Assembly (NCBI GenBank): GCA_021404565.1
Contig: JAAWWF010000001.1
Location: 357,613-421,612 of the forward strand
From: Roseivirga sp.
GTDB lineage: Bacteria; Bacteroidota; Bacteroidia; Cytophagales; Cyclobacteriaceae
Direction of reading: 5' to 3'
Length of the DNA stretch: 64,000 bases
The position numbers and the translations under genes were made by a program. The notes below the pieces were generated by a model. It ran no database searches. It was given only the letters and a program-made list of their open reading frames with translations, and had not been told where the DNA came from. This document shows positions 17,396-26,160 of this stretch, piece by piece (the stretch's first letter is position 1; each line of letters opens with the position of its first letter).

Positions 17396-18172
17396 ATGGA
17401 AAAAACTGTAGCGCAACGACTGGGATCTCTTGAAGCACTTCAAAAGATTGATTCAGAAATGGATGAAATCAAGAAAGTAAGAGGAGCGTTACCAGATGAG
17501 GTTGCTGACCTGGAAGATGAAATCGCAGGTTATCAAACGCGGGTTGACAAATTCAAAGGAGAGGTTTCTGACCTCGAAGCCAATATAGCCGACCATCGCA
17601 CACAGATTAAAAACTCTGAGGCTCTGATCAAAAAATACGAAGAGCAGCAAATGAATGTGCGTAATAACCGTGAGTACGATGCCATCACTAAAGAGATGGA
17701 GCTTCAGACTCTGGAAATACAGATCTCTGAAAAAAGAATCAAAGAAGCATTTGCTAAGATTGAGATCAAAAAAGGTGAAGTAGAAAGAACCGAAGCTGAG
17801 CTTAACGAACGCTCTAAAGATCTGGACCTTAAAAAGTCGGAACTGGAAGTGTTGATACAGGAAAGTGAAGATGACGAGAAGAAACTCGTAGCCGACAGAG
17901 AGAAGGCTTCTGCTAATATCGAAGAAAGACTTCTTAACTCTTACAACAAGCTGAGAGACAATGCAAGGAACGGTTTGGCCGTGGTTGCTGTTAGTCGTGG
18001 AGCTTGTGGTGGCTGCTTTAACGTAGTTCCCCCACAGAGACAAGCCGATATTCGCGAAAAGAGAAAGATCATTGTGTGTGAGCACTGTGGCAGAATTCTT
18101 TCTGATGTAACTGACGAAATCGTTAAAGAAGAAGTAAAACCAAAAAGAAGCAGAAGAAAAACAACTGCTTAA
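17396..18172 (+). CDS. Coiled-coil zinc-ribbon protein (CT398/zf-RING_7 type)
   Basis: The 258-residue protein consists of a long coiled coil (about 10-185, charged heptads such as DEVADLEDEIAGYQTRVDKF), then a C4 zinc ribbon with two CxxC pairs (ACGGC near residue 203 and CEHC near 229), and ends in a basic tail (PKRSRRKTTA). This is the C4-type zinc-ribbon family seen next to Nif3-like genes in many bacteria. Members have been implicated in secretion or flagellar scaffolding, but the function here is unknown. It lies 9 bases after the Nif3-like gene. A strong terminator stem comes 31 bases after its stop, although that hairpin lies inside the next open frame. Confidence 0.92.
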   Translation: MEKTVAQRLGSLEALQKIDSEMDEIKKVRGALPDEVADLEDEIAGYQTRVDKFKGEVSDLEANIADHRTQIKNSEALIKKYEEQQMNVRNNREYDAITKEMELQTLEIQISEKRIKEAFAKIEIKKGEVERTEAELNERSKDLDLKKSELEVLIQESEDDEKKLVADREKASANIEERLLNSYNKLRDNARNGLAVVAVSRGACGGCFNVVPPQRQADIREKRKIIVCEHCGRILSDVTDEIVKEEVKPKRSRRKTTA

Positions 18173-18179
18173 ATCTGAG

Positions 18180-19658
18180 GTGATAAAAAAAAGCAATTCA
18201 ATAAAAAGGATAGGTCTTCTGATCTATCCTTTTTTTGTTTTAATCACTACGTCTCTCAACGGACAATCGCCACTTCCACAAGCCTATCAGCGCATATTAA
18301 ACCTGGATTTTAATACTTCTGCTGAGATCGGAAATATCGATTCAGACATTCCCAATTTCGATCTGTACCTGGAGAATCTGCGTGATGTCACATCCCTTAT
18401 TTTCTCCGAAGATGAGGAGCAGTTCGATATCCTCAGGAAAAATGAAAAGGCAAGACTAAGAGAGCTTAAAGAACTGGATAGTCCTTCCCCATACAACGAC
18501 TTTTTCAGAGCAGAAATAAAGATTCAGTGGGCCTTTATCAAACTCAAATTCGGAGAGCAATGGAACGGGGTATGGGCCCTGAGAAGTGCCTACAAGATTA
18601 TCAATGATAATATTGAAAACTACCCTGACTTTGACCTGAACTACAAGGCACTCGGACTACTCCATGTCATTTTCGGGGCCGTACCTGACCGATATCAATG
18701 GGTGCTTGGTATCTTCGGGCTGGAAGGAGATACAAAAGCCGGATTGGCTGAACTATATGAATTGATGAATCACCCTTCAGTTTTCCGAAAAGAGATCATG
18801 GTGATTTCTGCGCTTATAGAATCTTACCTGATGGAAAATCATGAAGGTGCCGTTAAGCTCATAAAAGCGGAGAACAAGGATATCACACACCTGGAACGGT
18901 ATGCCCTGGCCCTCGTATTGATGAAGTCGCATCAATCTGCCAATGCTGCCACTCTTTTACAAAATTCGCTCCATTCGTTGAAAAGTCCGGAGGCCACTCC
19001 CCTCTTCACCTACCTGCTGGCCGAAACTCAGTTTCAGGAAGGAAATTATACTGAGGCCATTAAAAACTATGATTTCTTTCTACGGAATTTCCGCGGAATC
19101 AATCAGCTCAAAGATGCCTCCTTTAAGGCCGGACTGTGCGCGCTCTTTATGGGAGATCAGCGACAGTCGGGCATTTACTTTGCAGAAGCCCGGCAGCGAA
19201 GTGAAACAGATGCCGAAGTAGACAAGAATGCCCAGAAACTACTCGATACGAAGCCATTTCCAGATCCTGTGCTTTTACAAATTCGCTTCAGTATTGATGG
19301 CGGATTTTATCAGCTTGCTGATTCACTACTCAGTTCGGTGAGCGTAAATTCTTTTGAGCCCTATCAGCAGTTCGAGCTTATTTATCGCAAGGCCAGGCTA
19401 AACCATCTGCAGGGAAACTATGAGCAGGCCATAGACTACTACAGACAGGTTATCAGTAAAGAAGAGAAGGTTCCCGAAAATTATTTTGTTCCCAATTCCT
19501 TTCTCCAGCTAGGATACCTGCAACAAGATTTAGGAAACACAGATATGGCCCTCATGTATTTTGAAAAGGTCCTTACTTTCAGAAAGCACCCCTACAAAAA
19601 CAGTCTGGACAGTAAGGCAAAGATTGCCCTTAAAGGCCTGCGTAAGTCAGGTGATTAG
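18180..19658 (+). CDS. Secreted TPR-repeat protein; signal codons contain a terminator
   Basis: The 492-residue protein starts at GTG 18180, seven bases after the zinc-ribbon gene. The leader contains the hydrophobic IGLLIYPFFVLITTSLNGQ, a plausible signal peptide, and the rest is alpha-helical with several TPR units (for example LLAETQFQEGNYTEAIKNYDFFL, YRKARLNHLQGNYEQAIDYYRQVI and LQLGYLQQDLGNTDMALMYFEKVL). I see no catalytic motif. It probably acts as a periplasmic or outer-membrane scaffold. A near-perfect intrinsic terminator (18203-18236) lies inside the signal-peptide codons, so any transcript must read through it. There is no other ATG, GTG or TTG start close by. The 3' end overlaps the convergent histidine phosphatase gene by 29 bases. 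Confidence 0.85.
   Translation: MIKKSNSIKRIGLLIYPFFVLITTSLNGQSPLPQAYQRILNLDFNTSAEIGNIDSDIPNFDLYLENLRDVTSLIFSEDEEQFDILRKNEKARLRELKELDSPSPYNDFFRAEIKIQWAFIKLKFGEQWNGVWALRSAYKIINDNIENYPDFDLNYKALGLLHVIFGAVPDRYQWVLGIFGLEGDTKAGLAELYELMNHPSVFRKEIMVISALIESYLMENHEGAVKLIKAENKDITHLERYALALVLMKSHQSANAATLLQNSLHSLKSPEATPLFTYLLAETQFQEGNYTEAIKNYDFFLRNFRGINQLKDASFKAGLCALFMGDQRQSGIYFAEARQRSETDAEVDKNAQKLLDTKPFPDPVLLQIRFSIDGGFYQLADSLLSSVSVNSFEPYQQFELIYRKARLNHLQGNYEQAIDYYRQVISKEEKVPENYFVPNSFLQLGYLQQDLGNTDMALMYFEKVLTFRKHPYKNSLDSKAKIALKGLRKSGD
18203..18236 (+). terminator. Intrinsic terminator inside a coding region
   Basis: The stem AAAAAGGATAGGTC pairs with GATCTATCCTTTTT (14 pairs including one G.T wobble) around a TTCT tetraloop and is followed by an uninterrupted T-run to 18236. 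It would end transcription from the Nif3-like/zinc-ribbon unit but lies 23 bases downstream of the GTG start of the TPR gene, encoding part of its signal peptide. Confidence 0.85.
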
Positions 19659-20256
19659 TATCGTTAAATCGCTCTACAGAGAAAAAAGAACCTGTATAAT
19701 TGAGCTCATAGAGGCACAGGTTTGAGTGCTCAAATACATCCATGGCCTTCAGAGGATAGTTAAGCATTACCGAGAGCATCACCCTCATGGCCCTTCCATG
19801 CATGCATATCAATACCGTACTTTCCCCTGTTTTCGATAATATATGATCCAGGGCTTTTTGCATTCGCACCGCTACTTCCACAGGACTCTCTCCTCCATCA
19901 ATTCTATGGTCAGTCTCTCCTGCCCTCCAGCGATCGATCATATCCTTGTAAAAAGCATTGGCCACTTCATCTACCGGTACACCTTCCCTTTCCCCCCAAC
20001 TAATCTCATTTAAGTCCGTCAGCTGCTCAGAATCGAGGCCTGACTCAGTAAATCCGGCCATAGACTGGTGGGTCCTTTTCAATGCCGAAACATAGAGTTT
20101 ATCAAAGGGAATGTCCTTGTAATATTCATGGAACGCCCTGGCTTGCGCACGCCCGAGCTCGTTAAGATCCGAGTCTATCCCACTTCCCTGAACAATGCCT
20201 TTTTTGTTGAAATCGGTCTGTCCATGACGGGTAAGGTAGATTTTTTTGGTGTTCAA
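19630..20256 (-). CDS. Histidine phosphatase superfamily protein
   Basis: The family catalyses phospho-transfer through a phosphohistidine in an RHG motif. Here LTRHGQTDFN lies close to the N-terminus, with DLNELGRAQARAF, a conserved arginine in VSALKRTHQSM, and a late second histidine in ICMHGRAMRVML. The best start is TTG 20256 (giving TTG-AAC-ACC, NTKKIYLTRHG), making a 208-residue protein of normal length. The upstream open frame to 20442 would overlap the start of the divergent thioesterase gene and lacks family support. Likely roles are phosphoglycerate mutase-like or alpha-ribazole phosphatase-like, but the substrate is not clear. Confidence 0.88.
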   Translation of the reverse strand: MNTKKIYLTRHGQTDFNKKGIVQGSGIDSDLNELGRAQARAFHEYYKDIPFDKLYVSALKRTHQSMAGFTESGLDSEQLTDLNEISWGEREGVPVDEVANAFYKDMIDRWRAGETDHRIDGGESPVEVAVRMQKALDHILSKTGESTVLICMHGRAMRVMLSVMLNYPLKAMDVFEHSNLCLYELNYTGSFFSVERFNDTNHLTYAGL

Positions 20257-20313
20257 TTTTCTTCTATTTTTGCTCGAATCAGGCGCAAAGCTAACAAGTA
20301 ATCTAAAAATCCC

Positions 20314-20739
20314 ATGTTCAAGCCCGGAGTTAATGTAGCGACACTCAATCGTATGGGTCAAAACAATATGATTGAACATCTGGCTATTGAGGTAACCGAG
20401 GTGGGAGACGATTACATTACTGCGAAAATGCCGGTGGATCAAAGGACAACCCAGCCCATGGGGCTGTTACATGGAGGTGCCTCAGTGGTTTTGGCAGAGA
20501 CCCTCGGTAGCATGGCCGCCACCTGTACACTAAACCCGAAAGAGCAGTACTGCGTTGGCTTAGAAATCAATGCCAACCACATTAAAAGTGCAAAGAAGGG
20601 TTATGTATATGGAACCACACGGCCGGTTCATGTTGGCAGGCGCACTCAGATTTGGGAGATTAAAGTTTCCAATGATCAGAATGAGCTGGTTTGCATCAGC
20701 AGAATCACCATTGCGGTCATTGATATAAAGAAGGGATGA
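20314..20739 (+). CDS. menI: Hotdog-fold thioesterase, likely DHNA-CoA hydrolase
   Basis: The 141-residue protein belongs to the PaaI/YdiI thioesterase group, identified by MGLLHGGASVVLAETLGSMAA (about 49-69), where the HGG loop and the following Glu (AETLGS) are the usual catalytic elements, and by the closing SRITIAVIDIKK strand. MenI hydrolyses 1,4-dihydroxy-2-naphthoyl-CoA in menaquinone synthesis. The assignment comes from context: the stop overlaps the menF start (ATGA at 20736-20739), and menD follows. Without context the family alone would only support a generic acyl-CoA thioesterase. Confidence 0.85.
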   Translation: MFKPGVNVATLNRMGQNNMIEHLAIEVTEVGDDYITAKMPVDQRTTQPMGLLHGGASVVLAETLGSMAATCTLNPKEQYCVGLEINANHIKSAKKGYVYGTTRPVHVGRRTQIWEIKVSNDQNELVCISRITIAVIDIKKG

Positions 20740-21968
20740 GAAAACCAGCAGCTATCAAAACAGCAACCCGTAGCCTTCAGGATTTCTCGAAGGAGGAAAT
20801 TACCAGGGCCAGCATCTCTGCAGCTTATCAAAATGACTACCCGGTTGCCTTTTGGAGACTACCTAACACCGGAGAGATTCATATTCTGGTCTCCTTCGAC
20901 AAGGTACAGCAATTAGACAAAGTAGACTTTGAGGAGCTTGAAAAGGGCTTTGTCATGGCTCCTTTCGACAATGTAAAAAATCAGCACCTTTTTATTAAAG
21001 GAGATTTGCATATAGCTTTTGACTTCGATGAAGTAAGCTGTCAGTTTGATTTTAGCAAGGCCAAACCCTCTCATAAAGAAGAACTCTTTATCGATAGCTT
21101 CTTCGGCTACCTGGATACTCCGGAGAGTCAGGTTCAGTATCACAAAAGAAAAGAGACCCTGGAGTCCAGCCTGCCAGACTACGAGGAATTTGTAGACAAA
21201 TGTGTCACCGCCATCAAATCGGAACAAGTACAAAAGGTGGTACCGGCCCGGTATATGGAGATTGACCTCAAACCCGATTTTGATGTGGTGGATCAGTTCA
21301 TGCAATTGGGCAAGACTTATCCCAATGCCTTTATCTCCCTCACTTCCATACCCGGAACAGGTACCTGGATGGGAGCTACACCAGAAGTGCTGATCGAACA
21401 GGAAGGGGATCTCTTTAAAACAGTAGCCCTGGCCGCCACTCAAAAACGCGATCCCGAAAAATCTATCAGCGATACTGCCTGGAATCAGAAAGAAATTGAA
21501 GAGCAGGCTATGGTGGGACGCTACATTATCAACTGCTTTAAAAAGATCAGGCTTCGCGAATTCGAAGAGCGAGGACCTAAAACGGTATTGGCAGGCAACC
21601 TGCTACATCTCAAAACCGACTACAAGGTAAACATGGCGGAAACCAACTTTCCTGAGCTGGGCACCGTGATGCTGGAATTGCTTCACCCTACCTCAGCTGT
21701 AGCGGGTATGCCTAAGACAACAGCCCTGGCCATGATCCAGGAATGGGAAGGCTTTGACCGCGAATTTTTCAGCGGCTTTTTAGGGCCAGTTCATATCGAT
21801 GATCATACGAATATATTTGTGAATCTGCGTTGCATGCAACTATTTGAGGGTAAAGCCAGGCTCTATGCGGGTGCCGGTGTAACGGAAGATTCGAACCCTG
21901 CCAAAGAGCTACAGGAAACAGAAATCAAGTTCAACACTTTATTGAACGTAATGGGTCATCACCATTGA
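20736..21968 (+). CDS. menF: Isochorismate synthase
   Basis: MenF converts chorismate to isochorismate, the entry step of menaquinone synthesis. The 410-residue protein has the chorismate-binding domain in its C-terminal two thirds: VQKVVPARYMEI, ATPEVLIEQEGDLFKTVALAATQKRD, the HPTSAVAGMPKTTAL segment, REFFSGFLGPVHID and LYAGAGVTEDSNPAKELQETEIKFNTLL, which carry the Mg- and chorismate-binding residues. The start overlaps the menI stop by four bases and its stop overlaps the menD start by four bases (TTGA), showing tight translational coupling. Length is normal. Confidence 0.93.
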   Translation: MRKPAAIKTATRSLQDFSKEEITRASISAAYQNDYPVAFWRLPNTGEIHILVSFDKVQQLDKVDFEELEKGFVMAPFDNVKNQHLFIKGDLHIAFDFDEVSCQFDFSKAKPSHKEELFIDSFFGYLDTPESQVQYHKRKETLESSLPDYEEFVDKCVTAIKSEQVQKVVPARYMEIDLKPDFDVVDQFMQLGKTYPNAFISLTSIPGTGTWMGATPEVLIEQEGDLFKTVALAATQKRDPEKSISDTAWNQKEIEEQAMVGRYIINCFKKIRLREFEERGPKTVLAGNLLHLKTDYKVNMAETNFPELGTVMLELLHPTSAVAGMPKTTALAMIQEWEGFDREFFSGFLGPVHIDDHTNIFVNLRCMQLFEGKARLYAGAGVTEDSNPAKELQETEIKFNTLLNVMGHHH

Positions 21969-23653
21969 TACTGGAACACATCAACGATATTGCGGCCATT
22001 TGTGCCGGACATGGCATTCAAACGGCTATTATTTCTCCGGGATCACGTTCGGCTCCCCTTACTCTTGCTTTTGCCAGACATCCCGCTCTGGAAACCAAAG
22101 TAATTTCTGACGAAAGAGCTGCAGCCTTCATTGCACTGGGAATGGCCCAGCAACAGCAAAAACCGGTTGCTCTCATATGTACCTCTGGTTCAGCAGCTTT
22201 TAACTATGCCCCAGCGGTGGCCGAGGCTTACTTTCAGGAGGTGCCACTGCTGGTCCTGACGGCAGACAGACCCCCGGAGTGGATTAATCAATATGATGGC
22301 CAGACGATTCAGCAGGAGAATATCTATGGCAAACATGTAAAAGCCAGTTTCAGCTACCCTGACAACCCGAATCAGCCCGACATAGCGTGGCATGGCAACC
22401 GAATCGTGAACGAAGCCCTGTTACAGTGCAGTGCAGAGCCAAAAGGACCAGTACATATCAACGTACCATTAAGAGAGCCCTTCTACCCTGAAGCAAACGA
22501 AAAGACCCTTTTCAGAGAGGTAAGACCGATAAAAAGGCCAGCCCCTCAGGCAGTGCTGAGTGATGAAAACTGGAAAGCACTGACTGAAACCTGGCAACTA
22601 GCCCATAGAAGGCTGATTATAGGTGGCCAGTTAACTGATACAGAAGACTTAGTTCAGGCTCTTAACTCATTTTCGAATAAGCATCACAGTCCCGTAGTCA
22701 GTGATATCATCAGCAACCTGCATGGTTTGCAGAATGCAATTCTTCATCAGGACGCTTTCCTGTGTCCAGAGAATGACAAAGAGAATGTCGGACTAATTCC
22801 CGATCTGCTGATCACATTTGGCAAGTCCAACATATCAAAGAACTTAAAACGCTTTATCAGGAAGCATAAGCCCGCCCATCACTGGCACATTCAACCACAT
22901 GAGCGCTATCAGGATACTTTCCAATCGCTGACCCGGATCATTCCTATGGAGCCGGATGCATTCTTTACAGCCTTTCATGAAAGGCTACAAGATCAGCCCA
23001 CTTCTTCAGCTTATTTGAATGAGTGGTTGGAAAGAGACAGGAAAAAAAGAGCTAATGTCCATAGTTTCTTTCAAAGCCAGCCTTTCGGAGAATTTGAAAC
23101 AGTAAATGAAGTAATGAGCGCTTTGCCTGCCGATTCTCAATTGCATTTAGCCAACAGCATGAGTGTACGCTATGCAAACTTTGTGGGCCTCAGAGGTCGT
23201 TCTGATGTGAAGGTGTTTTGCAACCGGGGAACCAGCGGCATTGATGGCAGCAACAGTACCGCGGTAGGTGCGGCTTTGGCTCAGGATCAATTGATTACAC
23301 TTATTACCGGAGACATGGCTTTCTTTTATGATCGCAATGCCTTCTGGCATAACTACCCTATCCACAACCTGCGCATCGTCCTACTCAACAATCATGCTGG
23401 AGGTATTTTCAGGATGATCAAAGGCCCGTCTGACCAACCAGAGCTGGCAGAATACTTTGAGACAGAGCAGCTGCTTACTGCTGAAAATACGGCAAAGGAC
23501 TTTGGAATGGAGTATAAAAAGGTGGGTGATCGCGAGGAACTGGGGAAAGCTCTTGCCGATTTCTACCAGCCTGGCCCAACGGCTAAAATACTCGAGGTGG
23601 AAACGGACTCAGCACAGAACACTGCAATTTTCAAGGCTTACAAAGCACTGTAG
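21965..23653 (+). CDS. menD: SEPHCHC synthase (menaquinone synthesis)
   Basis: MenD is a thiamine diphosphate enzyme joining isochorismate and 2-oxoglutarate. The 562-residue protein shows the three-domain layout: an N-terminal pyrimidine-binding part with SPGSRSAPLTLAFARHP and DERAAAFIALGMAQ, a middle domain, and a C-terminal ThDP-binding part with GTSGIDGSNSTAVGAAL and GDMAFFYDRNAFWHN...LLNNHAGGIF (about 448-480; the GD...NN metal-diphosphate motif). The start is TTG 21965, overlapping the menF stop. The 3' end overlaps the convergent LytTR regulator gene by 16 bases. Confidence 0.93.
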   Translation: MILEHINDIAAICAGHGIQTAIISPGSRSAPLTLAFARHPALETKVISDERAAAFIALGMAQQQQKPVALICTSGSAAFNYAPAVAEAYFQEVPLLVLTADRPPEWINQYDGQTIQQENIYGKHVKASFSYPDNPNQPDIAWHGNRIVNEALLQCSAEPKGPVHINVPLREPFYPEANEKTLFREVRPIKRPAPQAVLSDENWKALTETWQLAHRRLIIGGQLTDTEDLVQALNSFSNKHHSPVVSDIISNLHGLQNAILHQDAFLCPENDKENVGLIPDLLITFGKSNISKNLKRFIRKHKPAHHWHIQPHERYQDTFQSLTRIIPMEPDAFFTAFHERLQDQPTSSAYLNEWLERDRKKRANVHSFFQSQPFGEFETVNEVMSALPADSQLHLANSMSVRYANFVGLRGRSDVKVFCNRGTSGIDGSNSTAVGAALAQDQLITLITGDMAFFYDRNAFWHNYPIHNLRIVLLNNHAGGIFRMIKGPSDQPELAEYFETEQLLTAENTAKDFGMEYKKVGDREELGKALADFYQPGPTAKILEVETDSAQNTAIFKAYKAL

Positions 23654-24384
23654 CCCTCCTCCATCAATCGCTCATTTACCTCAGCCTTGTAGCTTCTACT
23701 CACAGGCAACATCATTTTACCAACTTCCACATATTCATGTGTAAATGAGCTAATCGCTTTAATGGCTACGATATAAGAACGATGGATTCGCAGAAATGCT
23801 GCACGCGGCAAGCGAACCTCAATATTGCTGATGGTTTCCCGTGTCACAACAGTACCCGACTGCGTATGGATTTTCAGATAGTCCTTAAGGCTTTCGATGT
23901 AAGAGACTTCATCGAGCACCACCTTCACCATTTTTCTATCTGCTTTGACAAAGAAAAAACTCCCGGATGGTGATTGAGTCAAACTCGCTGTTGGGGAAAC
24001 CGGTTTTAGCCTCGCATATATCTCAAAATAGCGATTGACAGCACTAAAAAGTCTTTCAAAGGAGATTGGTTTGAGCAAATAGTCCAGGGCCTGTAGTTCA
24101 AACCCTTCAATGGCATACTCACGGTGGGCGGTGGTGAAAATTACTTTGATTTGCTTATTCAAAGATTTCGCAAACGACAACCCTGACAACTCCGGCATAT
24201 TAATGTCTAAAAAAACCAGATCGACCTCCTGCTCATGTACCATACTGAGCGCTTCTATGGCACTGCTGCAAGTAGCCAGCACATGCAATCTACTTATCTG
24301 AGCGAGGTGACTGCAAATGATATCTCTGGCAACCTTTTCATCATCCACCACCAAACATTTCACACGGTTCGTTGTCTTATCCAT
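23638..24384 (-). CDS. LytTR family response regulator
   Basis: A receiver domain (about 5-115: KCLVVDDEKVARDII, phospho-acceptor Asp in DLVFLDINMPELSGL, Lys in LLKPISFERL) is followed by a LytTR DNA-binding domain (about 140-245: FFVKADRKMVKVVLDEVSYIESLKDYLKI...FLRIHRSYIVAIKAISSF). The ATG at 24384 gives 248 residues. A TTG three codons earlier is possible. The start overlaps the upstream sensor kinase stop, so the pair is translationally coupled. Targets are unknown. The divergent MotA-like and serine hydrolase genes are candidates by position only. Confidence 0.92.
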   Translation of the reverse strand: MDKTTNRVKCLVVDDEKVARDIICSHLAQISRLHVLATCSSAIEALSMVHEQEVDLVFLDINMPELSGLSFAKSLNKQIKVIFTTAHREYAIEGFELQALDYLLKPISFERLFSAVNRYFEIYARLKPVSPTASLTQSPSGSFFFVKADRKMVKVVLDEVSYIESLKDYLKIHTQSGTVVTRETISNIEVRLPRAAFLRIHRSYIVAIKAISSFTHEYVEVGKMMLPVSRSYKAEVNERLMEEGYSAL

Positions 24385-25438
24385 TTGTATCAATCATCAG
24401 TTCTACCCTAAATTCATTCTCCTCGCTGGTAATACTCAAACTGTGCCGTTGAGGGTAAACCATCTCCAGCCTCTGCTTAATGTTTTTAAGTCCTATACCA
24501 CTACTTTCTTCCTGATCTACATTGGTCTTTACTGAATTTGCCATTGTAAAAAACACCTTGCCTGCTTTCTCCCTCAAATTGATTTCAATATGCAGTTTGC
24601 CATGATTTGATCTTCCATGTTTGAATCCATTTTCGATAAAGGGAATCAGGAGCATTGGGGCCACCTGAAGTTCTTCTGAGATGTTTTCAGTTCTAAAATC
24701 GAGATCCAGGCTATCGCTGAACCTGATTCTCTCCAGCGCTATATAGTCCTCTATATGATGTATTTCAGAGAGCAGACTCACAAGGGGCTTATCTACCTGG
24801 TACAGCAGGTAATCCAGCAGGTTCGATAAGCGCAGAATGACTTCCGGTGTTTCATCAGCCTTGGTCATGGCAAAACCATAGAGGGTGTTGAGGGTATTAA
24901 AAAGGAAGTGGGGATGAATTTGCATCTTCAGGTATTTGAGTTCCTGTTCTTTCAGCTTCAGTTGGGTTTCCAGCACCTTGTTTTTGAGTTTATCATTGCG
25001 ACTGTTGGAGTTATAGTAATGTCTGAGCAAGGCAATGCCACTGCCGAGGAATATTACCAGATACACCGTAATGAGAACAAAGGGCAAACTCCTGGCTACC
25101 GGCATTTCGGCCATCCTCAGATCCAGAATAAAAATAAGCGCATAGAAAACTGATACTATCACAGCAAAGGCCGTCAGCACAAAAGTGTAGATGCTGTAAA
25201 GCAGAAAGCTACGGTACCGCTTCAGGATCAGGTATTTGGGAATCAAATAATAAACCACAGCATAACATGAGGCCATCGTAATGGGCATCAGAAATGAGGA
25301 AAAGACCAGGTTAAATTTGACCTGTGTACTGTTGTATCCGAACACATAGAGGTAAAAAAGGAACACAGACGACCAGAAGAGCAGATGAACCCCTGCTTCT
25401 GTGAGCTTTTCAAGCAATACCTTCCTTGTCAAAGTCAT
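24377..25438 (-). CDS. LytS-type sensor histidine kinase
   Basis: From ATG 25438 (MTLTRKVLLEKL) the protein has 353 residues. Four membrane helices lie in the first 150 residues (LFWSSVFLFYLYVFGY, FLMPITMASCYAVVYYLI, LLYSIYTFVLTAFAVIVSVFYALIFIL, LPFVLITVYLVIFLGSGIALL). A coiled-coil linker then leads to the His_kinase domain with the phospho-acceptor in MQIHPHFLFNTLNTLYGFA, a PMLLIPFIENGFKHG N-box and GIGLKNIKQRLEMVYP. It feeds the LytTR regulator encoded immediately downstream. The signal is unknown because there is no extracytoplasmic sensor domain. Confidence 0.92.
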   Translation of the reverse strand: MTLTRKVLLEKLTEAGVHLLFWSSVFLFYLYVFGYNSTQVKFNLVFSSFLMPITMASCYAVVYYLIPKYLILKRYRSFLLYSIYTFVLTAFAVIVSVFYALIFILDLRMAEMPVARSLPFVLITVYLVIFLGSGIALLRHYYNSNSRNDKLKNKVLETQLKLKEQELKYLKMQIHPHFLFNTLNTLYGFAMTKADETPEVILRLSNLLDYLLYQVDKPLVSLLSEIHHIEDYIALERIRFSDSLDLDFRTENISEELQVAPMLLIPFIENGFKHGRSNHGKLHIEINLREKAGKVFFTMANSVKTNVDQEESSGIGLKNIKQRLEMVYPQRHSLSITSEENEFRVELMIDTNG

Positions 25439-25659
25439 TCCCTGAATAAACAATCTTTCTTGCAAAAGGCAATATGAATGCGACCAATTACCAATTCCAG
25501 GCTCTTTTTAACCACAAAGGTCTCAATAACCAAAACTCTCTCTAAAGAGGTTAAATATCTTACTCTGGCCTCAGCAGGTCGCATAAATCTCCTTCATAAA
25601 ATCCATCCTTTTATCATCGTACTGTGATTAACAAATAGGAATTTATCTACATTAGAAAG

Positions 25660-26058
25660 ATGGTCTTTTTACAACAGCTCACATTCACTTCTTTTGTTTT
25701 AAAGAAGATTGAGGAAGGCGGTCCTTTTATCATGATCCCCCTCCTTATCATTTTTGTGATTTGTATGCTCATTTCGATCAGAAGCCTCTGGCTCATCAGA
25801 AAAGGAGCGGAACGTTCAGAAAAACATATCAAACTTCTGAATTCATTGGGTTTGTTCGCCCTGGTTTACGGGGTTTTCGGGCAACTGCTCGGTTTGGTCG
25901 AGGTATTGGATCAGTTTAGTGGTGAGATCGAGACCTCCGCCAACCAGTTAGCTATGGGCCTCAAATTCACCATTCTTTCTACGTTGCTGGGCTGCTTTAT
26001 ATTTCTGGTTTCCAAATTGGTAACCATGCTGCTGACCGCCCTGCAACCCAAAGTGTAG
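25660..26058 (+). CDS. Small MotA/TolQ/ExbB-like membrane protein
   Basis: This 132-residue protein has three hydrophobic helices: GPFIMIPLLIIFVICMLISIRSLWLI (about 22-47), LNSLGLFALVYGVFGQLLGLVEVL (about 60-83) and QLAMGLKFTILSTLLGCFIFLVSKLVTMLL (about 98-126). The GGPFIMIPLL start and the GLxxALKFTILSTLLG-like third helix match the proton-channel helices of the MotA/TolQ/ExbB family, in which such units convert proton flow to mechanical work. The long cytoplasmic loop of canonical members is absent, and no TolR/ExbD/MotB partner gene is adjacent. It is divergent from the LytS/LytTR operon. Confidence 0.75.
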   Translation: MVFLQQLTFTSFVLKKIEEGGPFIMIPLLIIFVICMLISIRSLWLIRKGAERSEKHIKLLNSLGLFALVYGVFGQLLGLVEVLDQFSGEIETSANQLAMGLKFTILSTLLGCFIFLVSKLVTMLLTALQPKV

Positions 26059-26160
26059 CATAATCCCTTAAGGTACTCACGATTCAAGGAGAGATTTTGG
26101 TTGATTTCATACCAAACCTACCCCACGTATTTAATCGATTTTAAACAACAAACGAACCTT

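Noticed and set aside
17489-18196. Long antisense open frame opposite the zinc-ribbon coiled-coil gene (235 codons)
   Set aside because: It is the mirror of a charged coiled-coil gene: Glu/Lys codons on one strand produce Phe/Leu codons on the other. The sense frame has clear CxxC motifs and operon position.
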